Shown here: one piece after another, positions 1 to 11,800 of the stretch | Numbering within the stretch: the stretch's first letter is position 1 | Layout of the letters: each line of letters begins with the position of its first letter | NCBI GenBank assembly: GCA_964017235.1 | Contig: OZ024930.1 | Location: 154,318,221 to 154,382,220 of the forward strand | Reading direction: 5' to 3' | DNA: 64,000 bases | From: Sabellastarte sp. h YS-2021 | Taxonomy: Eukaryota; Annelida; Polychaeta; Sabellida; Sabellidae | Notes under the pieces: model-generated | The model's input: the letters and a program-made list of their open reading frames with translations, nothing else | What the model was told of the DNA's origin: nothing | Databases searched by the model: none | Translations under genes and position numbers: made by a program

Positions 1-2
1 TG

Positions 3-3000
3 ACCATCACATCCTTTTATCAATTTTGTCACTTTAGCTAATGGCCACTGTCCACGTGGTGTGTTTGGATCTAGTAACATCACTATGTCATTCTCTTTCA
101 AGTCCCTTTTTTCTACAGTCCACTTTTTTCGTGAATTAAGAGTTGGTAGCCACTCTCTGATCCACCTTTTCCAAAAATGCCCAATTAGTTCTTGTACTCT
201 CCTCCATCGGTGAATAGTCCTGGTTTCTAAGGAGTCAGGGTTTTTTGGAACTATTTCCACTTTTACATGTCCATGTAAGAAGTGGCCTGGTGTCAGAGGA
301 ACATCATCGTTTGGGTCAGCGGACTGATAAGTCAGAGGACGCGAGTTTATGAGTGATTCAGCTCCTGTGAATGCTGTCATCAGTTCCTCATCTGTCACTA
401 AACTGTTTGATAAAATTGCTGACACTGCCTTTTTTGCAGCTTTTATCATTGTTTCATGTACACCACCAAAATGCGGAGCCAGTGGTGGATTGAAATACCA
501 CTTGATCCCCTTCCTCGAAACTGTCCCAGTGATGTTGTCTTGATCTAGTTCTTTGACAAGGGCACTCAATTCCTTATTGGCACGAATGAAGTTACTGCCG
601 TTATCAGAGAAAACCTCTTCTGGACATCCTCGTCTGTTCACCATTCTATAGAATGCCTTTAAGAATGAGTCCGTATCCAGTGCATAGGCCATCTCCAAGT
701 GGACAGCTCTCGATGTCATGCATGTGAACAAACACATGTAACGTTTGCGGCGACACTTCCCTCGTCCTTGCACTGTTAAAAATGGCCCTGCATAATCAAC
801 TGAGACTCTACTAAATGCTTGTAGTGGTTCTTTGAGTCGTGAAGCTGGTAGAGGTGCCATTATCTGACTTGCTGCTCTGGCTTTCCGACGTTTACACAAA
901 TTACATTCACTTTCCCAATGTCTGATCTCTTCTCTGGCTGAAATAATCCAGAAACGCTGTGACAGTATACTAAGTGTGTGATTTGTCCCGATCACATGAT
1001 GATGGTCTTCATGGCACTGCTTTATGATAAGCTTTGTTACAGGGTTCCTCTTTGGCAAGATGATGGGATTTTTTGTGTCATATGACAGGTATTCTGCATG
1101 TTGTAGTCTGCCACTACAACGGATAAGACCATCTGTATCCAACCTTGGGTGTAATGGGAGTAACTTGCTCTGTGCTGGAAGTTCTTTTCCTCTTGATAGT
1201 GCTTCATATTCACTTGGAAAGGCCACTTTCTGTGTCTGGGCTAGAATTTGAATCTCGGCATCTTCAATTTCAGCGGTCTGGATGCTACCTGTTGTTCTTT
1301 GCGATTTTTCTTGCCGACAGTTTTCAATGAATCGACACACATAAACATATACTCTCAAGTAATGTTTCCAGTTTGAGTAACGACTAGGTTCAAGTCTTGA
1401 CGGCATACTGCGAATTGCCGACTTCTCACATGCCATGAAGCTGTATGACTTTTTGCTGGCTTTCTTTTGGCGTAACTCTGGAACATTACTCTCCATATCA
1501 ACCTTGGTTTTCGGCCAAGCAAATTCTGACTGTGTTAAGAACGTCGGTCCTTTCCACCAGTGTTGACAATTTGCCATCTCTGTGATATTTAAGCCACGTG
1601 TCACATAGTCAGCAGGATTTTCTTTTGTTGGAACATGGCGCCACTGTTTCGGTTTGGTTGCACTTTGAATTTCCCCGATGCGGTTTGCAACAAATGGTTT
1701 ATATTGCCGGCTGTGGCCACGTATCCACCATAAGACATTGCAACTATCAGTCCAAAATGTAGCTCTGCCTATATCCATTTCCAAGGATTTTACAACAACT
1801 TGTGTCAACTTTAGACCTAACATGGCTCCCATTAGCTCTAGTCGAGGGATACTAACACATGATAGTGGTGCAACTTTTGTTTTGGATGCTATCAAACGAC
1901 TTGTTCTTGTTCCATCCTTCAATACACACCGTAAGTATGATGCTGCCCCGTATGCCTTCTCTGATGCGTTAACAAATGTGTGCACTGTGGAACAAACCAC
2001 CTGTTCTGGCTGTAAGGATCTTGGAACACGAATCTCACCCAAATTTCTCAATTCAGAAGACCACAATTGCACTTTTTCACAGAGTGATGTTCCCATATCT
2101 TCGTCCCATTCAATGCCTGCTAACCATAAGTCTTGCATCAATACCTTTCCCTTCACAACAACAGGTGCAATCAGGCCTAACGGGTCAAATACTGAGGCTA
2201 GCTTGCTAAGGAATCCCCGCTTAGTCATTCTTGCAATTTCAGTGTCTCCAGGATTAAAAGTAAGCACATCCACATCTGCTTGCCATTTGATTCCAAGTGT
2301 CTTTACAGTTGGAATACCCTCATTGATCTCGAACTCTTTTGCTCTGTCTTCTTGTGGAATTCCTTTCAGGACCTCTTTTTCATTTGACAGCCATTTTCTA
2401 GACTTCATTCCACAAAGTGCCCAAAACTCTATCATATCTTGGTACGCTGCTTTGGCTTCTTCAATTGTATCAAATGATGTCAAACTGTCATCCATAAATG
2501 TTGCTTTCAAGACGGTATCTGCAGCCTTTGGAAACCTATCTTTCAAACTATGTGCATGCTGCTGTGTTGCCAACTGAGCAAGGAATGGCAAGGCACTAGT
2601 CCCAAACACTAAACTGGAAAACTCATATGCATCTGGCACTCTGGACTGGTCAAGGTCTCGCCACAGGAATCTGTGATACTTCCTGTCTTCTTCATACATC
2701 TTTATTTGCAAATACATCTCTGATATGTCACTTGCTAAAGCAACAGGTTTGCTGCGGAAGTTTACCAAAACTTGAAACAGGTCATTCTGTAACTTTGGCC
2801 CTGGGTACATAGTGCTGTTCAGTGACATACGGTTCCTATCTTTTGCAGAGGCATCAAATACTATCCTGGTCTTTGTGGTATCTTTGTCCATTCTAATCAC
2901 TGGAAAATGTGGGATGTAATAACCAGAATCAGCAGTATCTTCTTTTGCCAGTTTTCTGATATACCCTTTTTCCTGGTATTTCTCAATGGTGTCACTGTAT

Positions 3001-5144
3001 GATTTGGCTATGTCTGGAGTTTTCTTCAACCTTGCTTCTGTGTTTTGAAGTCTTTTGAGGGCCATTTCGTAGTTGGTATCTAAATGTTCCTTTGTGCCTG
3101 GCTTCCATGGAATTGCCACATTGTAGTGGCCATCCTTCATGACCAAGGAATTCTTTGTCATTTCTATAACTTGACTGTCTTCTGGTGTCATGAGTTTTCT
3201 GTTAGTATCTTCTACTTCTTCTACTTTCCAAAACTTTTCTGTCACTGCTGTAAGCCTGTCGTCTGTAAAATATGTCCTGGCAAAATGAGTTGTTCTGTTG
3301 ATACTTGCACCACCAATGCAGGTCCATCCTAGTGGGGTCAGTCTTGCAAATGGTTGCCCTGGTCGACCTTGAACATCTTTGCAAGAGTAATGAAGGTTTG
3401 CATAGTCAACACCAATCAGTATGTCCACTGTCCTTCTTTCTGTTCTGGGAAAATTAATCCCCTGGAGGTGAGGCCACTTTTTCCCTTCTCTTGCCCAATC
3501 TATAACCTCCATATTTCCTGTGACTTTATTGACTGTAAAGGCACTTACTGGCTGGCATACTCTTCTATCCACACTCTCCAGGATGAATTCAACTGGCATT
3601 GTGTCAATCACCTCAGTATGACCATTCACAACATCAACCGTTATTCTATGTGACTGTCCTTGGATTTCAAGTTCAGCAGCAACACTTGCATTGATGTATG
3701 TTTTTGTACTCCCATCATCCAGAAGCGCATTTACAGTTATCTTTTTATCGCCATTTCTAAGAATTACTGGAACTGTGCGCAGTGGTACACTCTCTCTGTT
3801 GCTATGGTTTGTCCTGAATGATGAGTGTCGATCCCCCTTCATGGGAGGAGCTGCCACTTGAAAATTAGAATCCTTGGCTGTTATTTGCTGTGGTTGTGAC
3901 CTGTGTAAGAGACGGTTATGGTTTTTCTTACAGTTGTCAATGCCACATATCCTTGTTCGTTGACATGACTTGCCACTGTGGTCGTCTCCTAAACATCTGA
4001 AACATAGGTGCTGTTGTTTTGCAATGTCCCACCTTTTGTTGACATCAGCTGCCTTAAACTGGTCACAAGCCCAAGCCCCATGGTTACCATGACACACTTT
4101 ACAGTTGCGTTTGTGACCTTTTGCTTCTGCATGAAATGACCTCTGTCTGCTGGTACCGGAGCTGCCTGTACTCTTTGACATTCCATGCACCTTTTCTGAG
4201 GCCATTATTTGATACTCTGCCTCTTGTACTACAAAGTCTCTCAGTGTGATGACAGATTCAGTTTTATTTTGTTCAGCTACCCAGCGATGGTACTGGGTCA
4301 ACATTTGCTCATTAATTTTCTTTAACAGTTCACTGTAGAAATATCCATCTGTCAATTCATCATGCTTGCCTGCTTCTTTAAAATTGACAACAGCCAGGTC
4401 TAAAACATCTGCAAATTTCTCAATGTCAGCAGCATTATTTGGTCTCAACGGGCGAATGTTGGCCAGCTCTTCTAATCTTATTGCTATCCACCTTCTTTTT
4501 CCTCCAAATTTTCTCTCCAGTCTTTCCTTGGCAACTTCATAGGCTGTAGCTGAATGACCCAGTCCCTGCACAACTTTTAAAGCTTCCCCGGTTAGACTTT
4601 GTCTTAGCTGCAACAACTTGTACTCTGGGGTTGATGATGTATTATCCACACAGGCTGTGAAAGCAGCTTTCCAGCCTTCATATAGGTGTTTGTCTCCATT
4701 GAAGACTGGAATGGAGACACGCGACAATTGTTTTGTCAGATCATTTTGTAATCCTGTGGTTGGTGCTGGGCTAACTACTGTATTACTGACTGTTGAAGGC
4801 GTTAATTTCTCTTCTATTTTCGAAACTGTCTTGTTATATTCTTGTTCGAAAATTTCCAACTCTTGAACCAGTGCATCAGCCTGTTCTTTCTCCACTTTCT
4901 TTATCAGTTCGCTTATACTGTCCATCACTGACTGCGCCAATTCATCAAGTCGGTTTTGACTATTACTTATAGCACTGCTGGATTCATTGTTTTCAATCAA
5001 CCTGAACAGACTATTTTTCTGTCTGGTGAAATTACCTTTTGCACGAGATTTAGTAACCTTCATTGACCGAATCAAACCTTCCATGTCTTGGGTCTCTTTC
5101 TCAGTGTCTATCTGCTCTGCTGGTATTGAGTCCTCAGTTGTCAT
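3..5144 (-). CDS. BEL/Pao-type retrotransposon gag-pol polyprotein, partial
   Basis: One minus-strand frame runs from an ATG at 5142-5144 to the window edge, about 1714 codons, and I noticed no stop in it. Domains in order: a gag-like N-terminus; two zinc knuckles near residues 346-360 (CX2CX3HX4C) and 379-393 (CX2CX4HX4C); a retropepsin-like site LLDDGST near 472; a reverse transcriptase whose catalytic motif reads FMDDSLTS near 885; a His/Cys integrase zinc motif near 1380-1420; an integrase core with Asp in VDYAGPF (about 1450), Asp in FSDNGSNF (about 1511) and Glu in HETMIKAA (about 1565); and a C-terminal Trp-rich region ending WLPTLNSRKKW. RT-RNaseH-integrase order and the DDS form of the RT motif fit BEL/Pao rather than Gypsy or Copia. 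The 3' end and downstream LTR lie outside. An open frame this long suggests a young copy. Plus-strand frames here are antisense shadows. Confidence 0.93.
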   Translation of the reverse strand, partial: MTTEDSIPAEQIDTEKETQDMEGLIRSMKVTKSRAKGNFTRQKNSLFRLIENNESSSAISNSQNRLDELAQSVMDSISELIKKVEKEQADALVQELEIFEQEYNKTVSKIEEKLTPSTVSNTVVSPAPTTGLQNDLTKQLSRVSIPVFNGDKHLYEGWKAAFTACVDNTSSTPEYKLLQLRQSLTGEALKVVQGLGHSATAYEVAKERLERKFGGKRRWIAIRLEELANIRPLRPNNAADIEKFADVLDLAVVNFKEAGKHDELTDGYFYSELLKKINEQMLTQYHRWVAEQNKTESVITLRDFVVQEAEYQIMASEKVHGMSKSTGSSGTSRQRSFHAEAKGHKRNCKVCHGNHGAWACDQFKAADVNKRWDIAKQQHLCFRCLGDDHSGKSCQRTRICGIDNCKKNHNRLLHRSQPQQITAKDSNFQVAAPPMKGDRHSSFRTNHSNRESVPLRTVPVILRNGDKKITVNALLDDGSTKTYINASVAAELEIQGQSHRITVDVVNGHTEVIDTMPVEFILESVDRRVCQPVSAFTVNKVTGNMEVIDWAREGKKWPHLQGINFPRTERRTVDILIGVDYANLHYSCKDVQGRPGQPFARLTPLGWTCIGGASINRTTHFARTYFTDDRLTAVTEKFWKVEEVEDTNRKLMTPEDSQVIEMTKNSLVMKDGHYNVAIPWKPGTKEHLDTNYEMALKRLQNTEARLKKTPDIAKSYSDTIEKYQEKGYIRKLAKEDTADSGYYIPHFPVIRMDKDTTKTRIVFDASAKDRNRMSLNSTMYPGPKLQNDLFQVLVNFRSKPVALASDISEMYLQIKMYEEDRKYHRFLWRDLDQSRVPDAYEFSSLVFGTSALPFLAQLATQQHAHSLKDRFPKAADTVLKATFMDDSLTSFDTIEEAKAAYQDMIEFWALCGMKSRKWLSNEKEVLKGIPQEDRAKEFEINEGIPTVKTLGIKWQADVDVLTFNPGDTEIARMTKRGFLSKLASVFDPLGLIAPVVVKGKVLMQDLWLAGIEWDEDMGTSLCEKVQLWSSELRNLGEIRVPRSLQPEQVVCSTVHTFVNASEKAYGAASYLRCVLKDGTRTSRLIASKTKVAPLSCVSIPRLELMGAMLGLKLTQVVVKSLEMDIGRATFWTDSCNVLWWIRGHSRQYKPFVANRIGEIQSATKPKQWRHVPTKENPADYVTRGLNITEMANCQHWWKGPTFLTQSEFAWPKTKVDMESNVPELRQKKASKKSYSFMACEKSAIRSMPSRLEPSRYSNWKHYLRVYVYVCRFIENCRQEKSQRTTGSIQTAEIEDAEIQILAQTQKVAFPSEYEALSRGKELPAQSKLLPLHPRLDTDGLIRCSGRLQHAEYLSYDTKNPIILPKRNPVTKLIIKQCHEDHHHVIGTNHTLSILSQRFWIISAREEIRHWESECNLCKRRKARAASQIMAPLPASRLKEPLQAFSRVSVDYAGPFLTVQGRGKCRRKRYMCLFTCMTSRAVHLEMAYALDTDSFLKAFYRMVNRRGCPEEVFSDNGSNFIRANKELSALVKELDQDNITGTVSRKGIKWYFNPPLAPHFGGVHETMIKAAKKAVSAILSNSLVTDEELMTAFTGAESLINSRPLTYQSADPNDDVPLTPGHFLHGHVKVEIVPKNPDSLETRTIHRWRRVQELIGHFWKRWIREWLPTLNSRKKWTVEKRDLKENDIVMLLDPNTPRGQWPLAKVTKLIKGCDG

Positions 5145-5600
5145 ACTGCTGCTATTATCCTTTTAACTATTTAATATTTATATCCTGATATACACACTAT
5201 ATTATTATATGTGTCCCTAACTATCTCTATTTGCTATTCTATAAATCCATGTCCTTTTCTATCAATTCTATTGCTGTTCTCTTTTTATTTCTAAAACTTT
5301 GCAAAAAGAGAGAAGAAGACAAGATGAGTTGCTATGGTAACTCAGTATGGGGATCTCTTATCAAAACAATCCCGGCTGACACTTGATGAAAGACATTTTC
5401 CAGACTTAAACTTACAATTTTGAGTCAGCCTGTCAAAAGGCGCTAAAATTTACTAAATTTAGAAAAGTAAAAAATAAAACATAAAATATCTTATTTCCAG
5501 ATACTTGGTGTAGAAAATAAGAATAGCTACAGCATTTCAATCATAAATATTTGTTGCTATATCAATGGTAGCAATAGTGGGTCCTTTTAGCTGCTTACAG
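5145..5600 (-). other. Presumed 5' leader/LTR side of the BEL/Pao element, boundary unresolved
   Basis: This AT-rich stretch lies upstream of the gag ATG on the minus strand, where a 5' leader and LTR should sit. A TATAAATA-like run lies just upstream of the ATG near 5170. The second LTR is outside the window, so I cannot define LTR ends or a primer-binding site and do not assign them. Confidence 0.4.
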
Positions 5601-5760
5601 GTACTCAGTGACCTAGTGAGTAAGCAGGTTTGGCATCTGATCATAGGCTTTCACCTCTGTGTGGGTTCAACTCCCACAAGTGACAAAGCTGAGGATCTGT
5701 CCCAATATGACCCTGGGGGTTGAAAAGGATGTAAAACCCCAACTTTAACCTTTAACTGTT
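5600..5760 (+). repeat. tRNA-derived SINE-like repeat
   Basis: A degenerate A-box-like stretch (5609-5624) is followed about 45 bases later by a B-box match, GGTTCAACTCC at 5664-5674, as in RNA polymerase III promoters. A tRNA-unrelated tail ends in GATGTAAAACCCC. There is no cloverleaf of functional quality, so this is a SINE remnant rather than a tRNA gene. Confidence 0.6.
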
Positions 5761-6935
5761 TCCACCACTCCTCCTATACCTGCCTTGCCTCCTGCTGTTT
5801 TATATGCTTTTCACTTGACAAGAGAATGAAATTGATATGTTGTGGTTTCTATCAAGTTGATAAACCCATTTATTGGATATATTTATGTTAGCAACATCAG
5901 TCTCTGTGCACAATTTATCAGAAAAGAAAAATTTCTAGAGTGTTTATTGTTCATTTGTACCTGTATCCTGTACATGCTACATACATTTAGCAAAAACTAG
6001 AAGCAACTATCCATGGACAGAGCAGAAAAGGCCACTGATTGAGAGTATAACACAAAGATTAACAATGTTTATTACATGAAAATTCTCAGACAAGATTTTT
6101 TGGCAGGATTATTTAACAAAAATGTTAATTGTATTTTCATTTTGCAAACTAGAAAGCATTCATGGAACAAAGATTTCCACCTATGGGTGTTTCCAAAAAT
6201 CCAGGATTTTTTGTTTCCAGAATATGATCTGAATCATTGCCAAAATGTAATCATTTTTACAATATCTTACCTTCTGAAAGTTTTCCCAAATGAAAATAAA
6301 CTGAACCATTATCAAGGCTAGTGTTTATGTGGCAGTGGCTTGAAATCAAGAGTAAGCCCCCATCCCCCTTTCTAATGTCCTATTTCAGGGACAGCAACAT
6401 ATCTAGTTTTCTAGTTTCCAGTGAAACATATTTTTCAAAGGATAAAAAAATTAAAGCGTAAGCTGTGTACACATTTACTGTGTGTATATCACTGCTTTAC
6501 AGGCAACATACACAAAGCAAGAGATAAACAAGGAAATGTAATCTGTCAAACAACTTAATTTAGGATAACAGCTGTTTTACCATTGAAGCAGGATCTCATA
6601 GGTATCTAAACCTCTATGTGTAAAGATTCCATCGTGCTCACATATCTAATTAACTGGATGAAATAATTACGAATTAAATAGGATGCTAAATAGGAAGGAT
6701 CACCTTGGTGTTGTTTATGTTAAATTATGCAAGTGTTTTGGAGATTCATTTTGATGAAGGTTAAAAACATGAACTATTTGTTTACTTCATATATTATTTT
6801 GTTTGTTTGCAAGTTATTCTAGAAATTCTAGTGTATAAAAGGTCTTTTATAATTTTTATTGTTATCAATATGCATTGACTGTGGAAAAGGCTATACAATT
6901 CAGATGCACTATTTTTAAAATTCCAACAGAAGCAA
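5761..6935. other. AT-rich spacer, no gene seen
   Basis: AT-rich sequence with only short chance frames, the longest 81 codons and not protein-like. I see no inverted ends, tandem array or conserved motif. Confidence 0.5.
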
Positions 6936-7190
6936 GAGCAGTTTCCATGATACGCTGGTTAACACATTTGACTCCCACCTCTGAGGTCATGGGTTCGAAT
7001 CCTGAACCAGAAACTATGTGGGGAAGTTGGTTGTTGCTTACCATTGCCCAACAATTTATATTGCAGAATCTTGTCCACTTAATATAAACTGTTTTCCTCT
7101 GTCCTAAGAAATACCCATTGTCATAGTATGTGTACCTGTTTAATGCGTGGCATTATTAGATGGCATTAAACCCCCAAAACATAAATAATT
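6936..7190 (+). repeat. tRNA-derived SINE-like repeat with exact B box
   Basis: A perfect B box GGTTCGAATCC lies at 6992-7002, with an A-box-like TGGTTAACAC about 35 bases upstream. The body continues to a tail with GGCATTAAACCCCC near 7160-7178. Its tail resembles that of the SINE at 5600 (AAACCCC ending), so both may be members of one V-SINE-like family. The tRNA fold is too degenerate to be a functional tRNA. Confidence 0.65.
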
Positions 7191-8215
7191 TAAATCCCAA
7201 AAGAAATATTGATAAAAGTTGTCATGGTTATTTATCTCAAACACAATATTCAGAAAAAGATCTAGTTTAGCATTATTACTCCATTCACGGATGATACATG
7301 CATACAAGTATAAAGAAAATTAGGATGGCAATACTAGTAATAGTTTTTACACATTTCAGGACAGACGGTACTGTTTATAAGCAGTTTCATTCCACAGCAA
7401 TTATTTTATGGAATAAAAATTTGAACTGCATCAATTTAAATACATGTATATGCCTTTAGGCCTTTATCCCTGGCTAATACTATTATTTTTTATTTTATAA
7501 AATCTGGGTTACATCAGTGGCATGCCAGTATTCAGATATTAGTTCTCCATATTCACTTGTGTGTTTGTAAGCTAATGCCTTTTGTAAACATCTATTTTTG
7601 GACTTCAACTAAATCTCTGTGTGTTATTCTCAAAGAAAATATGCATGGCAATTTGGCAAAACACACAATTGGCTCTAAATTTGTTTTTGTTAAGGCAAGA
7701 CTTGATGGCCTTGAATTTTCTGTGATAAACTTAAATTTTGTGGGTTTTGATCCTAGTATTATTCTCACAAATTTAAAACCAGCTGTCATTTTAAAAAACT
7801 TGAATTCTTGAATTGATCCTCAAACAGGCATGGCTGTCATGGACCAGCTGTCATAAGGTACAAAGTATTTTTCTTTTCAGATTAATCTCCCACTATTTCC
7901 AGCAGGTCATGTCATGTCTCTTTTGATGTTACAGTTTAAAGCTCCAAAGAGGCATTTTTAAAAAAACAAAAATTTATTGAAATACACCGGTGTTCTATAA
8001 ATCTTCCCACAAATGATGTGTAGTCCCAAATGATGTTTTACATTTTTGAAGCAGGAAAGTGAGACGATGGAAATTTCAACAGAAAAATGTGGTTTTTAAA
8101 ACACATTTGAAGGGGTTTATGAACTAAATTTCCCACAATAAATATACCAGTTAGTCTCAAATCAGTCTTATAACTAACATAGTTCCTGACTCACTACAAT
8201 TGATAACAATTTTAT
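7191..8215. other. AT-rich spacer, no gene seen
   Basis: Unique-looking AT-rich DNA. Two overlapping frames of 65 and 84 codons around 7557-7811 on opposite strands show no recognisable protein features. Confidence 0.5.
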
Positions 8216-8219
8216 ATTG

Positions 8220-8480
8220 TCACCAATGCCAAAAGGCATTAGTGTCATCTGCAAAGAAATTTACAATTGTGAACATATTTATAATAACATTCAAATAGTT
8301 GGGTCCCAAAATGAATCTTAGAGGTACACCACATAACATTTGTAATAGGGCATTGTTCAAATCATTTAGACAAACTGCATCTTTGATGAAAAAGTGGTTT
8401 TTCAATCATTTATTAAGTATTCCCCTAATGTCATATTTTCTAATTACCTTAACAACAACTTATGATCCATAGTATTCAAT
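8220..8480 (-). pseudogene. Decayed non-LTR retrotransposon reverse-transcriptase fragment
   Basis: The minus-strand translation holds GVPLRFILGP followed about 17 residues later by FADDTNAF. This is a worn version of the non-LTR RT signature (G-x-P-Q-G-S-x-L-G-P then F-A-D-D-T). The QGS of the first motif has become LRF and no flanking domain remains open. It is a dead LINE fragment of CR1/Jockey-like type; I cannot assign the clade. Confidence 0.7.
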
Positions 8481-8742
8481 CTTATTTATTAAAATAAAAT
8501 TTTTGATGGTTTATATCTGTTGTTTAAATAGAATAACATAAACTGTGTGTGAATATGTTCTGAGCTTCCTTTAATTCTGCTTTAGCATGTACTATAGTCA
8601 GCGCAAATTTTGATGACGATTTACACAACTCAGTTTGTAAACATGCATGTTTTAACCAGTGACAATCTTAGAAAATATTGAATTTTTCAGTATTTACTTT
8701 GCTCATTTAAATATTGTGTGAATTATCCAAGTTTAAATCAAT

Positions 8743-8898
8743 ATGGCCGAACAACAGATGAAATTTGTCCAGCTACAGCACCAAATAAAACAGAACAACG
8801 TTGAATTGCAAGATTTCTTAAAAGATCTCGATTCTTGGGAGGCCGATATCAAACAGAAAGATGAACAATTGAAAGAGGAAAAACCTGCGAACGGACAG
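8743..8898 (+). CDS. RPAP3: RPAP3 exon 1 (residues 1-52)
   Basis: Starts at ATG 8743, the first Met of the open frame, and ends at a CAG|GTAAAA donor in phase 0. It encodes the acidic helical N-terminus with the family signature DFLKDLDSWEADI. I see no TATA box upstream, as expected for a housekeeping gene. Confidence 0.93.
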
Positions 8899-11800
8899 GT
8901 AAAATAGTGAATTACCTCAATAAACCACGTAGGTAGAAATAATGCCTATAGAATTTGCTGATTGTGCAGTTTACAGTGTAGTACATGTTAAAATTGTAGA
9001 TTTATCTTTGTGAAAAAATCGTTTTATGTCCAATTTTCAAAAATAAAACCTGTTATAATCTGCAAAATCCCCCTTTTTATTGGTATGTGTATGCATCCAA
9101 AAAGTGTATTTTATACAGGTTAGTAACAAATTGTAGTAAAGTATATCTATGTTGTACCTGTGTAACACAGAAACCACAATAAATTGCAAGAATATTTGAT
9201 AAGCCTTATTGGAGTTCCGAGTGCGCATGTGCGGCGACTCTGTTTACAAACGAGAATGTGGAAAAACAATCGCCACGTGCGAACAAGAATATTCACTAAT
9301 ACCCGGTTAAAATATATAAAAAAAATCATTTTTTCCTTCATTTTAAGATATTGTACATCGTTTTGAAGCATAAAGTACACAGAATTTAAATTCCTGTTGT
9401 GTTTTTATGGTTTTGTAGTGAATTTATCACTGAAAATTTGAAGTATGGTGAACCACGGAGTCTTAATGCTATTAAAATGTCCACTGGCAATAAACACTAC
9501 AGCAAATAACCTTTCAATCTGAATTTTTTTTAGTGCATGGGAATTTGTATTTAGTGAATGTAATTTTGTATTTGTATTTTATTGTATCCAACCTGACAGA
9601 ATTTCTTTTCTTAAATTTTAATTCATATTTTGAGGCCCAAAAGATTTTGAAGACAAAGGACAATCCAAAACAGTTACTGTGGGGTTTTGATGTCATTTAC
9701 TAATGAAGCCATTTGCAGGTGCCCTGGACTTAAATTTTTATAAATATTTTCATCAAAATATAACTTTAAGCACATTAATATATATCATAAAGCCACGGTG
9801 CCATGGGATAACAACAAAAACATAAATTTCTGTAAGTTTAAGCATACATTTATTACATGAAAATAAATGTGCCAACCACCAGTCATCTGTAAACTTGATT
9901 TTCAGTATTATTTTCACAAATACATCAATTATAAATAAATGGAAATATTAGTCACAGCAAAAATTTACAATATTACAATATAATTTATGTGGAAACCCAT
10001 AGAAAAAACTATGTATGAAAACTCCAATGACACAAAAACACCACAGACATACTTCAAAATTTCAATATCCCTCACAAAACAAAATTAACATTTTAACTTT
10101 CTCTTAATAACTTTCATGTGACTTATATTTAAAATGAAAAACAAAATAAGATGTCAGCTTTTTATATGTATATATATATATCTTGGGCTAAAAATATTTT
10201 AAAATGAAGAGGGGATTAGATAAATAGATTTTAATGATACTCTGGATGGTAATATCTACAATATTGTTCGTTACTTTATGAATTTGAAAAAGTAAAGGTC
10301 ATGACAGTGATATCATAGGTGAAGTTGTTTTTAAAAGTTTTACGGTATTTTTATATTTGATTTGGTGGTCAGTACATGTACTGACCACATGGTGTTATAG
10401 TATTAAATCGTGAATATGCATGAGTTAGTGTCTAGTGTTTTGGTTGTGAGTAAATTTCATCAAGTAAACTAATGAATATTCATGGCGGTCAGGCTGGCTT
10501 GTGGCTTGAGTAAATTTACTGTGATGTATAAATGTTACTTTAAAAAATTTCTTTCATATTTTACCAGGGAAATTGTACCAGGGTCTTGAAGGGAGCAAAA
10601 ATTTGGCAAATACATAACCGATTTTAAATTTCAATTTTAAACCATCAGAAGCAATAATTGGCTTTTAAATGTACTATAACTTATTAAATATTATACCTCC
10701 AGGTTTCACTCTTACCTTGGCAAAATATTAAGGCTGTCCACAGGTGCTCATTTTTCAAAAATAGTCCAAAAACTACCATATTTTATGGAACATGATTTAA
10801 TCAATGCCTCTCCTCATTTTGGGGAATCAAATCAAATAAAGAAAATAATATAATTTTTTTTGTGTTTTATAATGCCTTAGGTTATATCCCACAGGTGTTC
10901 CAAACAATAACATTTCTTATCAAATACAAAGCTAATTTCCTTGAATAAAAGGTAAAGTAAAACTACAATGAAATGAAATGTATGCAAAATTCTATTAATA
11001 TTATATTTTACTTCAGTAATGTTATTTTCTTGTGAAAAATCGTTTTTCAACATCTAATTTCTAGCATTTTAAATACTTTCAAAATTTATTTGTCAACACC
11101 TTATGATTATGTTAAATAAAAAGTACCACAAATACAGTATTTTCCTTTTAAGGGGGTAAATAATTTTTTTAAGAAATAAAAAAATTGAGTTAAAATATAG
11201 CTTGATGCATTTCCAAAAACCCTTATTTTCGCCCACCTTAGAAGACTTAAAACAATACTTTTAAATATATTTTCACATTGAAAAATCACAGTTTCGTACA
11301 TCTTTGTGTATATTTTAAAAATAAATTAAGTGTGATGGCTGTTATGTAACAAAAAGTACATTATTTTGCATTTTTTATTTCATAAAAATCACTTCCTGGT
11401 TGGAATCTACGTAGTTTGTTTATCCACATACGTTTTCCACGAACGGAACTCCAATAAGGCTTATAAAACTACGTCATTATACCCTAGGTCTTTCCTCATG
11501 CATTCCATGAAATATGTAACTTAACGAAATTATATTTATCAAAAGCCAGAAGAATAAAGTCAGTGGTGTCACTTACAAAACTAATTCACAGCACCGATAT
11601 AATTAACTTAAGCACACTTCATGGTTCCCAATACTAGACACAATAATGATAATAGAGGAGTATCAGTCTTTGTAGTAATGGGAACTTCACCATTACCACA
11701 GACATTTGAATAAAATCATTCATGTGCATTTAAAATGGTTACATGAATTTTTTAGTTCAGTCCGTTTAAACTTTGTGGGAATATTTGAAATAAACTTGTT

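Noticed and set aside
1678-2577. 299-codon plus-strand open frame and other plus frames in 1-5100
   Set aside because: They are antisense to the BEL/Pao gag-pol frame, whose minus-strand translation has clear zinc-knuckle, protease, RT and integrase motifs.
6992-7002. tRNA gene at the exact B box
   Set aside because: No acceptor or anticodon stem of functional quality can be formed; the A box is degenerate and a SINE-like tail follows.
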